A DNA stretch of 64,000 nt from the NCBI GenBank assembly GCA_900239685.1, contig OENT01000435.1:53622-117621 (forward strand), read 5' to 3'. This document shows positions 53,501 to 64,000 of the stretch, piece after piece. A model generated the notes under the pieces. It was given only the letters and a program-made list of their open reading frames with translations, searched no databases and was not told the origin of the DNA. This DNA comes from Rotaria macrura. Lineage: Eukaryota > Rotifera > Eurotatoria > Philodinida > Philodinidae. Numbering within the stretch: position 1 is the first letter of the stretch; each line of letters begins with the position of its first letter. A program made the translations under genes and the position numbers.

Positions 53501-55451
53501 TTAAAAGGCGTTTTTCCAAATGTTTCTCTGATTAGGTTCTATTCAAATAACGCAACTCGTGCTATCTATAATGTTTTAGCTGACGTCAGCAGAGAACAAG
53601 CATCGACTAATTATCATATGGCACAAAAACATGTTGTCTCTATTACTCAACTATTAATTAAAAACTTTTATAGAACAAGAAGAACAATTTGTTCTGCAAA
53701 TCTTACAACAAATGAAACCTGAGATAAAAACGATTTACTAGGAGTAGCACTACTTCAAGAGATCCATTTAGTATGATGGAAAGTTTGAATTTCGAACAGA
53801 TGCGAAACAGTCTACAAAGCAATGTGTTCAGATAACTGATCAAGTCTGCAACATGTCATTTTATTAATATACCTTTATTAACGATCAGAAAAAAGGAATT
53901 GGTTGATTTTGAGTTTTCATATATTATTTAGACACTATTTATGACAAGAAGGTGAAAGTCACAAAATGTTAGAAGCTGATCGAACTTCTAAACTTCTAAT
54001 AATATAAACCAAACATGGTCTACTTGTGAATAATTTTGTCACCTACTCTATCAGGTTACTACTCGTAACATGAGTATAGAAAAAATTCTTAGTGCAGAAA
54101 ACTTGGAAGGTGTTGCAAAAGAAAATGATGATTCGATAAGACTTAAGACACAATATACATGCGTGTTTACAGCATGAGTAAATACTTCCTATATTTTTAT
54201 TGATCGTAAATTTCTTTATGTCTATTTTTAATTAAATTTTGTACGTTTTATGGTTGAACAGTTCATCTTTATTTTCCTATGTAAGTGTCTAATACAGTAT
54301 CAATTACATCCGAAACGCAATGTATACGAACTTTTTCTTCAATCACATTCAATATTCTACTGATTATGGCACATTTCTTAGATGAACTCGAATTATTACA
54401 TTCTAACATTTTTGATAAAACAAAACTTTTACTAAAATATTCAATATTTGCAAGTATGTTTGAAACGGATATCACTCATAAAATAATTGTTTTTGAATTT
54501 CAAATGACGAGATATTATAAGATCTATGAATACGTTAAGGAAATAGAATTATGTCTACTTGAAGGGGTGAATGCAAATGATTGGTCTAACATCATATAAT
54601 AATTATATACTGTAAATGTGTTAATATATTTCTAACAAGGCAAAACTCTGCAAGGAGCATAATTCAGATTCCAAGGTAGGTGGGACTTAGGCCTCCAACA
54701 CCTCAAAAGCTCGAAGCAAGGGATGCGTAGCATCTTTGTTCGTATGGATTCTGCACTCAAATGCCACGAAAAGTGCAGTTTTTTCGATTTTTTGACCAAA
54801 AACAAACAAAGTTTTCGAAAGCAGGTGGATTGTTGCGTTCCCCCATTTCACCCCGCCTCATATTTACAGCCCTGTACTCTACCACTAAAATCATACTTGA
54901 ATGTCTACCTGTGCTATGGACACTTGTTGATCTTCTTGTTTTTGTTTTATAAATTCTCGTTTTCGTCTATTCATATCCACTAGTTTTTTATGTCGAGTAT
55001 TTTCTTCATCTGTTCGAACTAATTCTTCTTTCATGCCCATATCAAAACAACGCCGTAATCGACATGATGAACATCGTCGTATTTGTAGATAATCATTTGT
55101 TCTAAATGAATCATCCTCATAAGCATCATTAAATAATGGTAAATCTGCATCACGGTGTTGACATGGTGATTCGAGAATCTAAATTTAATAATTTTTCATA
55201 TAGATAAAATAATTCGTTCGAAATATTTTACTTCTCTTCGTCGAGCATTACGACGGAAAAAGGCTTAAATAATTAAAATACGAATTATTCATTTTTATTT
55301 GACAACCTATCGGCTAAAAACATCAAATACCTTTACATGGTGCACATGTGAGTGCACCGAAATTAATACCAATAGCTCTTGAACCACATATTAGACATTG
55401 ACGACTAGCCCATGATATTGAATTTTCTTGATGATTTATAATTGTTGACAT
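50504..55451 (-). CDS. Nuclear hormone receptor with expanded second zinc finger (copy 2)
   Basis: Paralogue of the neighbouring receptor. Exons 55451-55331, 55263-55232, 55178-54909, 51348-51004 and 50935-50504 join to 399 aa with the same five-exon phases; exon 2 (32 nt) and exon 4 (345 nt) are identical in length to copy 1. Finger 1 is canonical (19-39), with P-box CAPCKAFFRRNAR. In finger 2 the first cysteine (57) is followed by 29 residues, and then C-x2-C (87, 90). The second zinc-binding cysteine is absent, although an early histidine (QHRD) could substitute. The extension RLRRCFDMGMKEELVRTDEE is identical to copy 1. The ligand-binding part has DPIIMRLWLVVLFF and NIYVTLLWKYLLHRHG, parallel to copy 1. 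Intron 3 (54908-51349, 3.6 kb) contains inverted repeats and a plus-strand gene relic, so continuity across it rests on phase and collinearity with copy 1. Confidence 0.85.
52851..54177 (+). pseudogene. Broken coiled-coil protein gene inside receptor intron
   Basis: A plus-strand series of protein-like segments runs antisense within intron 3 of the second nuclear receptor. The first (52851-53061) has a charged helical sequence (RNARLHDLENRYKQQQLN) and a good donor at 53062. The second starts at an acceptor near 53580 (DVSREQASTNYHMAQKHVV) and is thrown out of frame by one base in a T-run before EQEEQFVLQILQQMK. Another shift follows before TSRDPFSMMESLNFEQMR. Later pieces include EGESHKMLEADRTSK and, from an acceptor near 54055, MSIEKILSAENLEGVAKENDD, stopping at 54177. 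Several frame breaks imply a dead copy, or a gene with assembly errors. The parent family is not recognised. Confidence 0.45.
53243..53471. repeat. Inverted repeat with 105-bp loop
   Basis: The core GAAAATTTCCATTTTCACGG at about 53274-53295 recurs in reverse complement at about 53410-53445. Pairing extends outward through AGCTTATT...GCCATG to a total arm of about 60 bp. A further block at 53490-53540 (containing ACTTGTGAGCGTT) matches 52575-52625 in inverted orientation, so several repeat pieces are nested here, next to the broken gene. Confidence 0.5.
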
Positions 55452-57921
55452 TGTTTGAGCACGTTCTAGCTAAAAAGTTTAATATCGTTTATTTTGTACT
55501 AAACAAAGAAAGAAGGTAAATTCAATTCTTCCTTATTTTTCTCCTGCGAACATATCTTACAAAAGACGTCTTAAAGAAAAATGAATGCACCGTGCATCTA
55601 TAAATAGTTAAAACAACGTCTTCGAGTAATCAATGGACTTAATATAATGAATTTTTTACTATTCTTTTCTTTTCTTTTTCTTTTCAGTATGCTCTTAGCT
55701 GAAGTCGCGTAAATTACTAGGGACTTGTTTTCTTTTTAATTCTTATAGATTATCTTGAGGATATATTCTACCTAGGCAAAATTTGTCATCGACTGAAATA
55801 CTTTATAATAAAAAAGCACATGACAGTGCATTTCATGAAGAATGATGGACGATTAAAGCACTAGACACAGTGTATCTTCTGAACTTTTTTGCTATAATAT
55901 GTGACGGTAGAAAATTAGAAGTTATTTATAGGACAAGATTCAATAAATAATATCATTTGTATACAGTTTTTATTCTCGAGATTACGGATCAGTTATTATT
56001 ATCTTTGAAATAGAATTTTTGCATAAAACATTAATTTTGATCTTTCCCTGTTGTATAATCATGTTTCTTGCAATTTATTAGAAAAGAGTATAGATTAAAA
56101 GACATGCTATTTTATTGATAGTCAACGGTGTTGAGTTTTTTCCTTGATAACATGATGAAACTTGTTCGTAATGAAATACATTTGTATCAATTCGTTATAT
56201 TTTATCTTAGGCGGAATTTATATAATAACATAGTATCGTTTATGGCTAAAAAGGAAACACTAACGGATATTCCCAATTTAAATATTAACTACAAGGCGGG
56301 GTCTTCCTATCGGTGGATATTTATGATTATAATTTAATTACTGAATACTAACTAGTATTCATTTTGAATACCTTAACGACAACTTACAACTGTAACAAGT
56401 GAAAACATCGAATGCATACTTGGACTTACAGAACAGTAATGTAATCCCTAAGAATAATTTTTCTATGGTTCGAGCAAGCAGGAAATTAATTTTTAAAGCT
56501 GACTTTTCGTAATAAAAGAAAAACAGTAAAAGCTTACTGAAAGAAATTTAATTTACTCTGTTGAATAAGATGTTTTCCATATTCTCACTGTTCTAAATGC
56601 CATCAAACTTAAGATAATACAGCTAGACGTTCATTGAATGTCATACACAAACAAAAACTATCAACCAATGATATTTTACATTAAAAAAAAAACATTTTTC
56701 CCTTCAAGATTATTTGAACTTCTTTCCTGTGCACAAGAAAAAACGTCTCACGATCAAATCTTTTTCTTGTCTTAATACTGAAGGAAAAAAAGGGTTCATA
56801 GCATTATAATCTACCCAAAGTATTTTTCATTCTTACTGGCGTGTTTCTAGTCGACCGAAAATAAATTCGTATGTAATCAAACTATTGAATTGAAAAGTAA
56901 ATGAAATCCGCATTAATAAGCATGAAATGCCAATGTTCATGTGACATTATATTTAAAAAAAGATCTCTGAATTGGTTAAACAAATCTTTTTAGGTTTTGT
57001 TTAGCATATATATTTCTTTCTTATTTTCTGCAATCGTTGATTAGAAAGAGGAAAAAAACAGTAGAAAGAAGCCGGTACACACATGAAAAGCACAGTGACA
57101 TTCATCGTCTTATTTATTATTATTATTATGAGAAACAGACTTGTTCTTTCTACTGTAAGTGTCTTTTCCTCTCATTCTGCTCGCTTTTATCGACGCTGTA
57201 TCGTTCCTGTTGTTCTCTCTCATTCACACATGTTCATCTCTCATAGGTCTATTCGCATTTTTTTATTATTGTATTCGTCTGTTGAAGATGACATTAAAAT
57301 ATAAATTCGAAGTAAATTTTCATCGTTGTAAGGAAAAATAAACTTGAGTCAGATCTAAGATATAGATTATCCCTGATAACACTACATTGATACGTAAATA
57401 CAAGTTAACAAACATACACTTATAGAGTACGAACGCAGAACATTGACACTTGTCGTAAATAATTTTAATAAACGATAAAAAAAAGGTGACCTTAAAAACA
57501 GAAGAATGAGAATCACATGAGATGTGTTTCATTTTTTTGTTAATAATATCTATTTCTTGAATATGTACACCAAAAAAACAATACATCAAATATTCTCGTT
57601 ATTATTCTGATACTTGTAATGCGAAAATTTCAGTGATTATTTCTATTGACAATACTACCTACTTGAGTACTGCAACGGCATAAAGCAAATGATGAAAACA
57701 AAATCAATCTTACGACGTATGTATAGCTGAAGAGAAAAAAAAGCACTATTTTGTTAAAGTGCATTTTATTATACGAATTTCGATTGGGTGACTTTAATTG
57801 AATAATCTATGTCAATTGAAAACTTTAATATTTAGCAGAAAAACTAAAACAATTTTTCTCTTATGCATGTTGAATATTTCATTATAGTAGAAAAATTGAA
57901 TGTACTCAGAGAATCAATGCT

Positions 57922-59087
57922 ATGCTACTATATAAAAAGAGTACCATGACTTCTAAACTAAAATCTGATCAACTTTCATCGTTCTGTGAGGCCGCTTAAA
58001 TTAAAGTATTAGAAAAAAAAATGCATGCTCTTATTGACGATAAAATTCTGCTAGTAGGAATGATATCTAGATTGTAGCTACACGAGGAAGACTTTTTTCC
58101 GTTCTGATGGAAGAAGAATCAACTACTGTAAAATGACAAAAAGAGAGCTGCTTACTACCACTCTTTTTAATGGTGTTTATTCACTGCACTACTCCATATC
58201 CTCAACATGTGGCTATTTCTGTTGAACGCAGGTTTATATAGGAGAGTGAGAAAAAAGTGAGAAAAGAAGAAATAAACTTAGAGTAAAATAAGAAAGAGAA
58301 TTCGAAGGGAGAAAAAACCTATCGAAGTCTGAGGGAGAACACTATTATTTCAAAATATCGATTAATCACCAAAAACACAATTGATTTTGACTGAAAATCC
58401 TTTTCTTGATTCGTCGATGTTTTTTCTTAAAACGAAAATGTTCTGCTATGATAAGCCAGTCTATTTGATAATCTAACGATCATAATATCGACGAGCTCAT
58501 TACTCTCCGATTTTGTCAATAAGAAGTAACATTCATACTCTTATTCCACTTCAGGAATATTTGGCTAAACGTGTGAGTGACATTAGTTTCTCTGATTCTG
58601 AAACTTTTCAACAATATCTATACATCGTTAGACTCTTCAGTATCAATGCTACAAACTTTCATCATTTTCATGTTTTCATCTTGTAGAAAAAATCAAATTA
58701 GCCCGAAATAAGAGCTCATGCGCCTCCATTCTTTTTTTCTATAAGATATAAAGAACCTTCAAAAACTTCCAATTAAATAACACAACTCATAGAAAAACGC
58801 TCCATTGATCTAATTAAAGTTGTTTCTTGAAATATCTTCGATAGTGTTTTCAATGAACTCTGTGACAAGCAAGAATGTCAATATGTTCATGACGCAGGTT
58901 CGAGTTTCTAAATAAATCTCTTCCGATGAAACATGTTCGAGAGTGGTCAACTTTTTCTAGTGAAGAACATAGCTTTCAACAGAACGTTTTATTTACTTAT
59001 AAAAGAAGACAGCAAATCTTTGTTCAACTGTTCTCAACTATAGTATCAAGTACTACTAACAAATATGACATGAATATACATTTTTAA
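57922..59087 (+). pseudogene. Possible multi-frameshift gene relic
   Basis: Four plus-strand segments read like protein in shifting frames: 57922-58077 with one internal stop (KSDQLSSFCEAA, then KVLEKKMHALIDDKILLVG); 58486-58686, 66 codons (QEYLAKRVSDISFSDSETF); 58777-58911 with one internal stop (SVFNELCDKQECQYVHDAG); and 58893-59087, 64 codons (KHVREWSTFSSEEHSFQQN). The last two overlap in different frames, as a frameshifted continuous sequence would. There are no clean splice signals. It could also be chance in AT-rich DNA. No family recognised. Confidence 0.3.
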
Positions 59088-60339
59088 ATAATGTTTTTTT
59101 CCTTTCTCATTCTTCCATTAGACATTATGTTTTTGCTTCAGAGTATGTAAACTTCCAGAAGAATCTATTATTTGATTTTAATCCAATGCTGACAATTGTT
59201 CTCATTTAAATAGAAACTAATTATGACGTCTCGTCGGTCATTTCGGAAATTTTTCAACTGAAAAATATCATGTGGAAAAAAAAAAGAACAAATAAAAAAC
59301 AAAATCATCGTTTTTCTTCTATCAAATTAAGGATATGTTGTCGTCTAATAGCAATTATATTGAACAAAGAGATATTTGATTATTGATTTAAATTATATGC
59401 AAGAGTAACTACGTTGTTTTTTAATAATAGCTATATTATTCAAATTATACAACAACACATTAGTATGAAAGCATCATCAATTATAAACGCCATTGAATAA
59501 CACCAACGTCAGATTATTTTGAAATCTTGTTTTCAAAGATAGATAAAAAGAAAAAACATCAAAAAATTCTTAAACAAACGTCGAGAATATAATTATCAAA
59601 TGAAAATGAATCATTTACGATTATAATGTTTTATCGAATGAAAAAAAAAATGATGATATGTTCATTGTCGTGTGATAATAATGTACTGAACAGAGAATAA
59701 CATGAAATTACTCTAACCTATAACATAAAGTTCTACAATCATATGTTGAATTCTGTTCTGACTGAATGAAATGAGTTCTATCTCATCAAGTAAATTGAAA
59801 TTGAATACATATATATATATACATCCTATTCAAATTCAGCATGTTGATGAATAATTATTTTAAAATTCTATTTTTAGTCGTTTATTATCTTAACTAGTGT
59901 GCAGCAATTATTCGAATTCTGTGAATATTTAGATACAAGCTAACTATAAAAAGATTCATAATGATTTAATTGACGTTCGCTTATTTGAATGTATTGACTC
60001 TTGATTCTTAATAAACTATTCACGAAAACATAATTATAGTCTCGAGTTTATTTCTATTTGTCTTAGTGTACTAAAACAGTAATTCAATCAATAGATTCTA
60101 ACGACTAATAAAAACAATGTTCTGTAATTTTATTTCTTAATAATCTGTTGAATCTACTCGAAAATCTATAAATTTATCAAGAATTAAAATGCTCTAGATT
60201 TTACTGATTAGATTTTCTAGTATTATACTTAGTAGACTCATCGTTAAAAATAATTACGACATAGACATGATAAGTATTTGTTATTATGCAGATTCTCTAT
60301 CTATATTTAAATCAAAAGAAGAAGTCTACATGGTTGACA

Positions 60340-60380
60340 CTACTCAGTAATTTTCTCTTGAAGTTGCCGTAGTTCGGTAC
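60340..60380 (-). CDS. Candidate terminal exon of a minus-strand gene
   Basis: After a good acceptor (TATATTTCAG, ending 60381) the minus strand reads TELRQLQEKITE and then stops at 60342-60340. The composition is coil-like. It might be the last exon of the gene whose exons lie at 62712-62951, which would then surround the plus-strand 147-aa gene, but the phases of those exons do not join directly to it. Confidence 0.25.
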
Positions 60381-60676
60381 CTGAAATATATAATTTTTTT
60401 TTCTAAAACAAAAACGATAAACTATTCATAGGTTGACAAAGTAAAAATGTAGATCGTGAATAATTAACATAGGTGTCGATCCATGAATATATCTTCTAGT
60501 GTTTGCTAAAAATACGAACAACAAGAAGAATTCAATCAATCTAGCAAATAAAATAATTGGAAATGTTACTTTCAATATTTTAATTGATATGTTTTCTTAT
60601 TGTATCTCGTTCATTGTTTCTATTTGACCGCCATATGATAATTAGATGGCAATAGGCAAATAATTACTTCTTCTAC

Positions 60677-62331
60677 ATGGAGAAAATCGAAGACGATGAC
60701 CTTACTAATCTATCTTGGTTAAAAATGTCACATAGTAGTAAAAAATTACAAACTAGAGGTGAATAGGAAAATTTTCTTTCAATGATTGAAAAATAAAAAT
60801 ATCTTTTATATATATTTTTTTTCCGATTAGTTGACTATCTTCATAATTACATCGATGATGATCTTCAATGTCTTAGTTGGGTTTCTAAAATAAAAACAAA
60901 ATCTTATTCATCGCATTCATTAAGAGTAAAGTTTGTTTTTTTTTTTATATTTATTTACGAAAAAATTTATATGAAAACTTATGTTTTCTCCTAGAGATTA
61001 TCTATGACGACAACGAATAAAATAAATCGACATCGTTTACAATCATATGCTAATACTTCTGATCGTTGTCATAATACAAAAGTCGATTCGATGATTGGTG
61101 TAGAAAATGCAAATGAGTAAGCATAGTAGCGTCGATAAAAAAGCAAGTCATTGATTCTTGTTTTTAATCCGAGGATGAAATACAAATGTATCGAAATGAT
61201 ATCGAGTTCACTTGTCAGATTTCATTTACGAATAAGATGACTACAACTATCACTATTGAAAAACAATAATTTCGAATTACTGTTCAACGATAACATAGAT
61301 GTACAATTCAAAGTGATGCACTATAGATTTTCATACGTGCTGTCATTATAAGACATTCTCCCTTTTCCTTCCGATTAGAAATCATTTGTAATTGAAATAT
61401 TTATTTAATGATCCTATGATTATTCTATTTCGTATACAATAACAACTAAACTACTATGAATATTGTTTACAAAACACAATATTCGCTCATTCTCGAGTTC
61501 CGTATATGCGTCTTGATGAATATGTTCGAATCTATCGTTTCTCTAAATTGATTTTACATGCATCAGTATTTTTGATAAATACATATAATCATAGTATGAT
61601 TGATGTCAATATGTTCTCAAATTTTAATTTTATTAATTTTACTTTATAATATGATATGTGCAAGAGACGATTAAAGTCTTGCATCATTTTGTTTTGCTTT
61701 GAATCATTTTATTGAATAATTCTAAATAATGGATATATTTTGTTAACATGAATAGATACTAATGTTAGATAACAAGACGTGTTTGAAAGTATTTCTACGT
61801 TTTATATTTCAACGGTGATAAAAGAGTGCAAGATTAGATGGTAAGAATAAACAAGAACTGGCGTTCTTTCGATCTTTCTCATCATCTTACGCTTAGTACC
61901 TGAAAACATATAGTCAACAAATTGAAATCTGACGGATACGTTATAGCTTCATGAATTGGAAATTAGACTAGATGATTAATCCTAACAGAGATGACCATAG
62001 GCATTCTCTTTTAAGGACAGGTCTAAAGAGTATTAGTTTTGTTTCACAGAATTTTATAGTTGAAGAACTCTCGAATATTTCAATCATCGTTCAATAATAA
62101 CATGAATGTCTTCATGATTGAAGAATACGATTCGATAGAATTCAAAGATCTTCTTTCGATGAAACTTTTAAATAGTTCATTTCTAGTAATTCAACAATAC
62201 GACGAATATTAATGTTGCGAACATTCAATAATCATTTATCTTCAATGAAAATTTTATCACCAGAACCATTTATTCTTATTCGTTCATTAGATGGCGAAAT
62301 GTCATATGTATCAATGCATCATTTCGACTAA
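60677..62331 (+). CDS. Unrecognised 147-aa protein, four exons
   Basis: Exons 60677-60758, 60831-60925, 60995-61116 and 62187-62331 join in frame to 147 codons plus stop. Every junction has GT-AG signals and matching phase (1, 0, 2), which is hard to obtain by chance. A poly(A) signal follows 20 nt after the stop. The N-terminus MEKIEDDDLTNLSWLK resembles the acidic DxxLTNLxWL motif found ahead of some forkhead (FOXN/FOXJ) domains, but no forkhead domain follows. The middle is basic and polar (NKINRHRLQSYANTSDRC). The C-terminus is LSPEPFILIRSLDGEMSY followed by VSMHHFD. No signal peptide or membrane segment. The third intron (1,070 bp) shows nothing recognisable. Upstream exons cannot be excluded. 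Function unknown. Confidence 0.6.
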
Positions 62332-62350
62332 ACATATATTCAATCGAACA

Positions 62351-62356
62351 AATAAA
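62351..62356 (+). promoter_or_regulatory. Poly(A) signal of the 147-aa gene
   Basis: AATAAA 20 nt past the stop codon on the plus strand, consistent with the end of the preceding four-exon gene. Confidence 0.5.
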
Positions 62357-62711
62357 ATTTATTTAATTTCTTCATTTTAAAACGATGTACATTTTTGAAA
62401 TTTATGAAAACCTAAGAACAGAAAGAAAATGAATCAATCACCGGATATTTCAGCCAATTAACTAGAAGAAGAAAAAAAATGAATGTTTATTGACATTGAA
62501 TAAATTCTTGTCGTTATTATTCAATTCGATAACAGTAACAAAAGATCATCTTCATTTACCTATCTCAATATCTGAATCTTAATAATAAATTGCTTTTTCA
62601 TATGTGTGAAATATTATTGTTACTTGTCTAAAAATAATCAAACATAGATATGTACGATATGAACATGTTTTGTTCTTTTATATTTTATTCCAAAATTCAA
62701 AACGACAATAC

Positions 62712-62951
62712 CAATCTATTATTTTGTCTGATATTTTCAGTGTTGACATCGACTAATGTTATTGGTAGATGACCTTGCTCATCATCCGATTCACTAGAAC
62801 GAGTAAACAATTCGTGTAATAATCATGCATAATAATACATGTCATATAGATATATACGGTGTTTGATTAAAAATAATTTTACGATTTCGTGAACGTCGAC
62901 GACGAGTATTTGTCGAAGGATCTAATGATGTACTTCGTTGTTTGATTTCAG
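62712..62951 (-). CDS. Two internal exons of a partial minus-strand gene
   Basis: Exon 62951-62858 follows an acceptor (CATTTAG) and exon 62793-62712 follows TTCTAG. They join in phase 2 to give EIKQRSTSLDPSTNTRRRRS, then RNRKIIFNQTPSESDDEQGH, and LPITLVDVNTENIRQNNRL. The sequence is basic then acidic and polar, like a disordered phospho-regulated segment. The second exon ends at a GTATTG donor in phase 0. Upstream exons would lie at higher coordinates, possibly beyond the window, and downstream ones below 62.7 kb; neither could be found. No family recognised. Confidence 0.5.
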
Positions 62952-64000
62952 CTAAATGAAACGAAAATACTTTCTTAAAAGTGACTTTTCACTCAATTCA
63001 ATAGAATAATTATCTATTGATTCGTGCGAACATCTTTATTACACATAGTAGATCAAAGTCAAACCGTTCGATAGAGACCTCTTATTATCATGAAGATAGA
63101 GAGAGAGAGGAAAAGTGTTCTTCATACAAAGTAATCTGTATAAATCAATGACTGAAATGAACATCGAATCAAGATTTATTGTTAAAGCAACGACACATCA
63201 ACACCTGATGGTGTGTTACTCGATTGAGATGAATTCAAAAACAATCTGATTCATACGTTGATTTTCTTGAGTTACAAAATGTACAGTTCGGTGCTATCTA
63301 TGCTTTTTCTGTACTTTAGAAAAGAAGTGTTTATCATTGTTCATGTTCTAGACTGTAGAACGATGGTCGAATGATCTTCGATAAAATCATTACTAATCTA
63401 ATCAACATGTGAATAGTCAGTAAGACACTCTATCAGGTATACTCAGCAGTTTAGTAACTCTAGTCACCGTTGGGAGAGGAACGATATGAAAATTAAGTTT
63501 TGTCAAAACTATTCATGATAAAATCAATAGTTAACATTATTTTGATCATCTTATCCAGGTCTAAACAAGAGACTGCAGTATCGGCAATCAACTGTATTCA
63601 TCAGTTTTACTCTCCAGTTGAATATTATCTAAAACACAAACACCTTTCGTCTTTACTTCTGAGACGAATCACGATGGAACAAGTGTTATAATCTTAGCGC
63701 ACTTGTTGAATGTGGACGACAATCCTTGTATTCACAAATAATGTCAATGATATAGGCTTCAAAATGCTTAGTTGTCAAGAAAGCATGAAAACGATATTGG
63801 AATATAATACATATGGGCTGTTCCATGGGTACTCAACCAAAAAAAACACAAAGTATCCAAATTTTTTTTATTCCCACCTAGTTTAGTAGAGCTCGTGACG
63901 CTGATCATTTTTGTATTAAACAAAATTAAAATTCATAGCAAAAAAAAACTTTTATAGCGAAAATACTAAAACTGGTTTTTTATTAGAAGTGCCTTAGGTT
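62952..64000. other. Right edge without a clear gene
   Basis: This may be intron of the partial minus-strand gene. The open frame 63500-63691 (plus) lacks splice or start support. The last 200 bases contain several A-runs and more complex sequence but nothing identifiable. Confidence 0.4.

Larger units (their letters stand above)
55452..60676. other. 5.2-kb interval, mostly empty, with a possible gene relic
   Basis: The left end holds the promoter of the second nuclear receptor. From 57.9 to 59.1 kb there are protein-like fragments described separately. A possible short minus-strand terminal exon lies at 60380-60340. I see nothing else that can be supported. Confidence 0.45.

Noticed and set aside
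54269-54475. 68-codon minus-strand frame (KMLECNNSSSSKKCAIISRI)
   Set aside because: Reads moderately like a protein, but it joins neither the nuclear-receptor exons nor any other exon in phase, and its antisense frame is equally long.
1-64000. tRNA, rRNA, CRISPR, telomere repeats, prokaryotic operons
   Set aside because: I looked for B-box-like GGTTCGA words with a cloverleaf, tandem spacer arrays and TG-rich terminal repeats. The few GGTTCGA words (for example 37016, 58897) lack tRNA context, and nothing else fits in an intron-bearing eukaryotic window.

Overview
This is a eukaryotic nuclear window: it is AT-rich, and nearly every gene is split by GT-AG introns, many of them only 55-90 bp long. 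Its genes are animal genes: a motile-cilium protein, an autophagy protein, rhodopsin-class receptors and nuclear receptors. The AT content, tiny introns, rapidly evolving receptors, a fungal-type sugar porter and decayed gene fragments all suggest a bdelloid rotifer (Rotaria or Adineta type). That assignment is an inference; no marker gene here proves it.

Layout. 3.0-8.6 kb, minus strand: a complete eight-exon CFAP206 orthologue (632 aa), whose 2.3-kb last intron holds a 1.6-kb long-inverted-repeat transposon. 8.6-18.2 kb: no convincing gene, but an inverted-repeat element and microsatellites. 18.2-20.9 kb, plus strand: an aminergic (serotonin-like) G-protein-coupled receptor in three visible coding exons. 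23.4-29.2 kb, minus strand: a complete twelve-exon ATG16L1 orthologue (618 aa) with coiled coil and seven WD40 blades. 32.3-34.0 kb, minus strand: a three-exon sugar porter (524 aa) resembling fungal transporters. 35.6-39.8 kb, minus strand: a divergent orphan GPCR in two visible exons, whose 2.7-kb intron carries a C/G-run repeat element. 39.8-45.4 kb: no clear gene, only repeat and possible gene relics.

45.4-48.5 and 50.5-55.5 kb, minus strand: two tandem paralogous nuclear receptors with identical exon phases and a very unusual second DNA-binding zinc finger. The large intron of the second holds a broken plus-strand coiled-coil gene. 57.9-59.1 kb: a possible further gene relic. 60.7-62.3 kb, plus strand: a four-exon gene for an unrecognised 147-aa protein. 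62.7-63.0 kb, minus strand: two spliced exons of a gene that continues outside what can be resolved.

The genes do not form one pathway. CFAP206 serves cilia, ATG16L1 serves autophagy, and the receptors and transporter act in signalling and nutrient uptake. The main novelty candidates are the nuclear-receptor pair, the orphan GPCR, the 147-aa protein and the transposon. Exon boundaries were read by eye from splice consensus, frame continuity and remembered family sequences; no database search was run.
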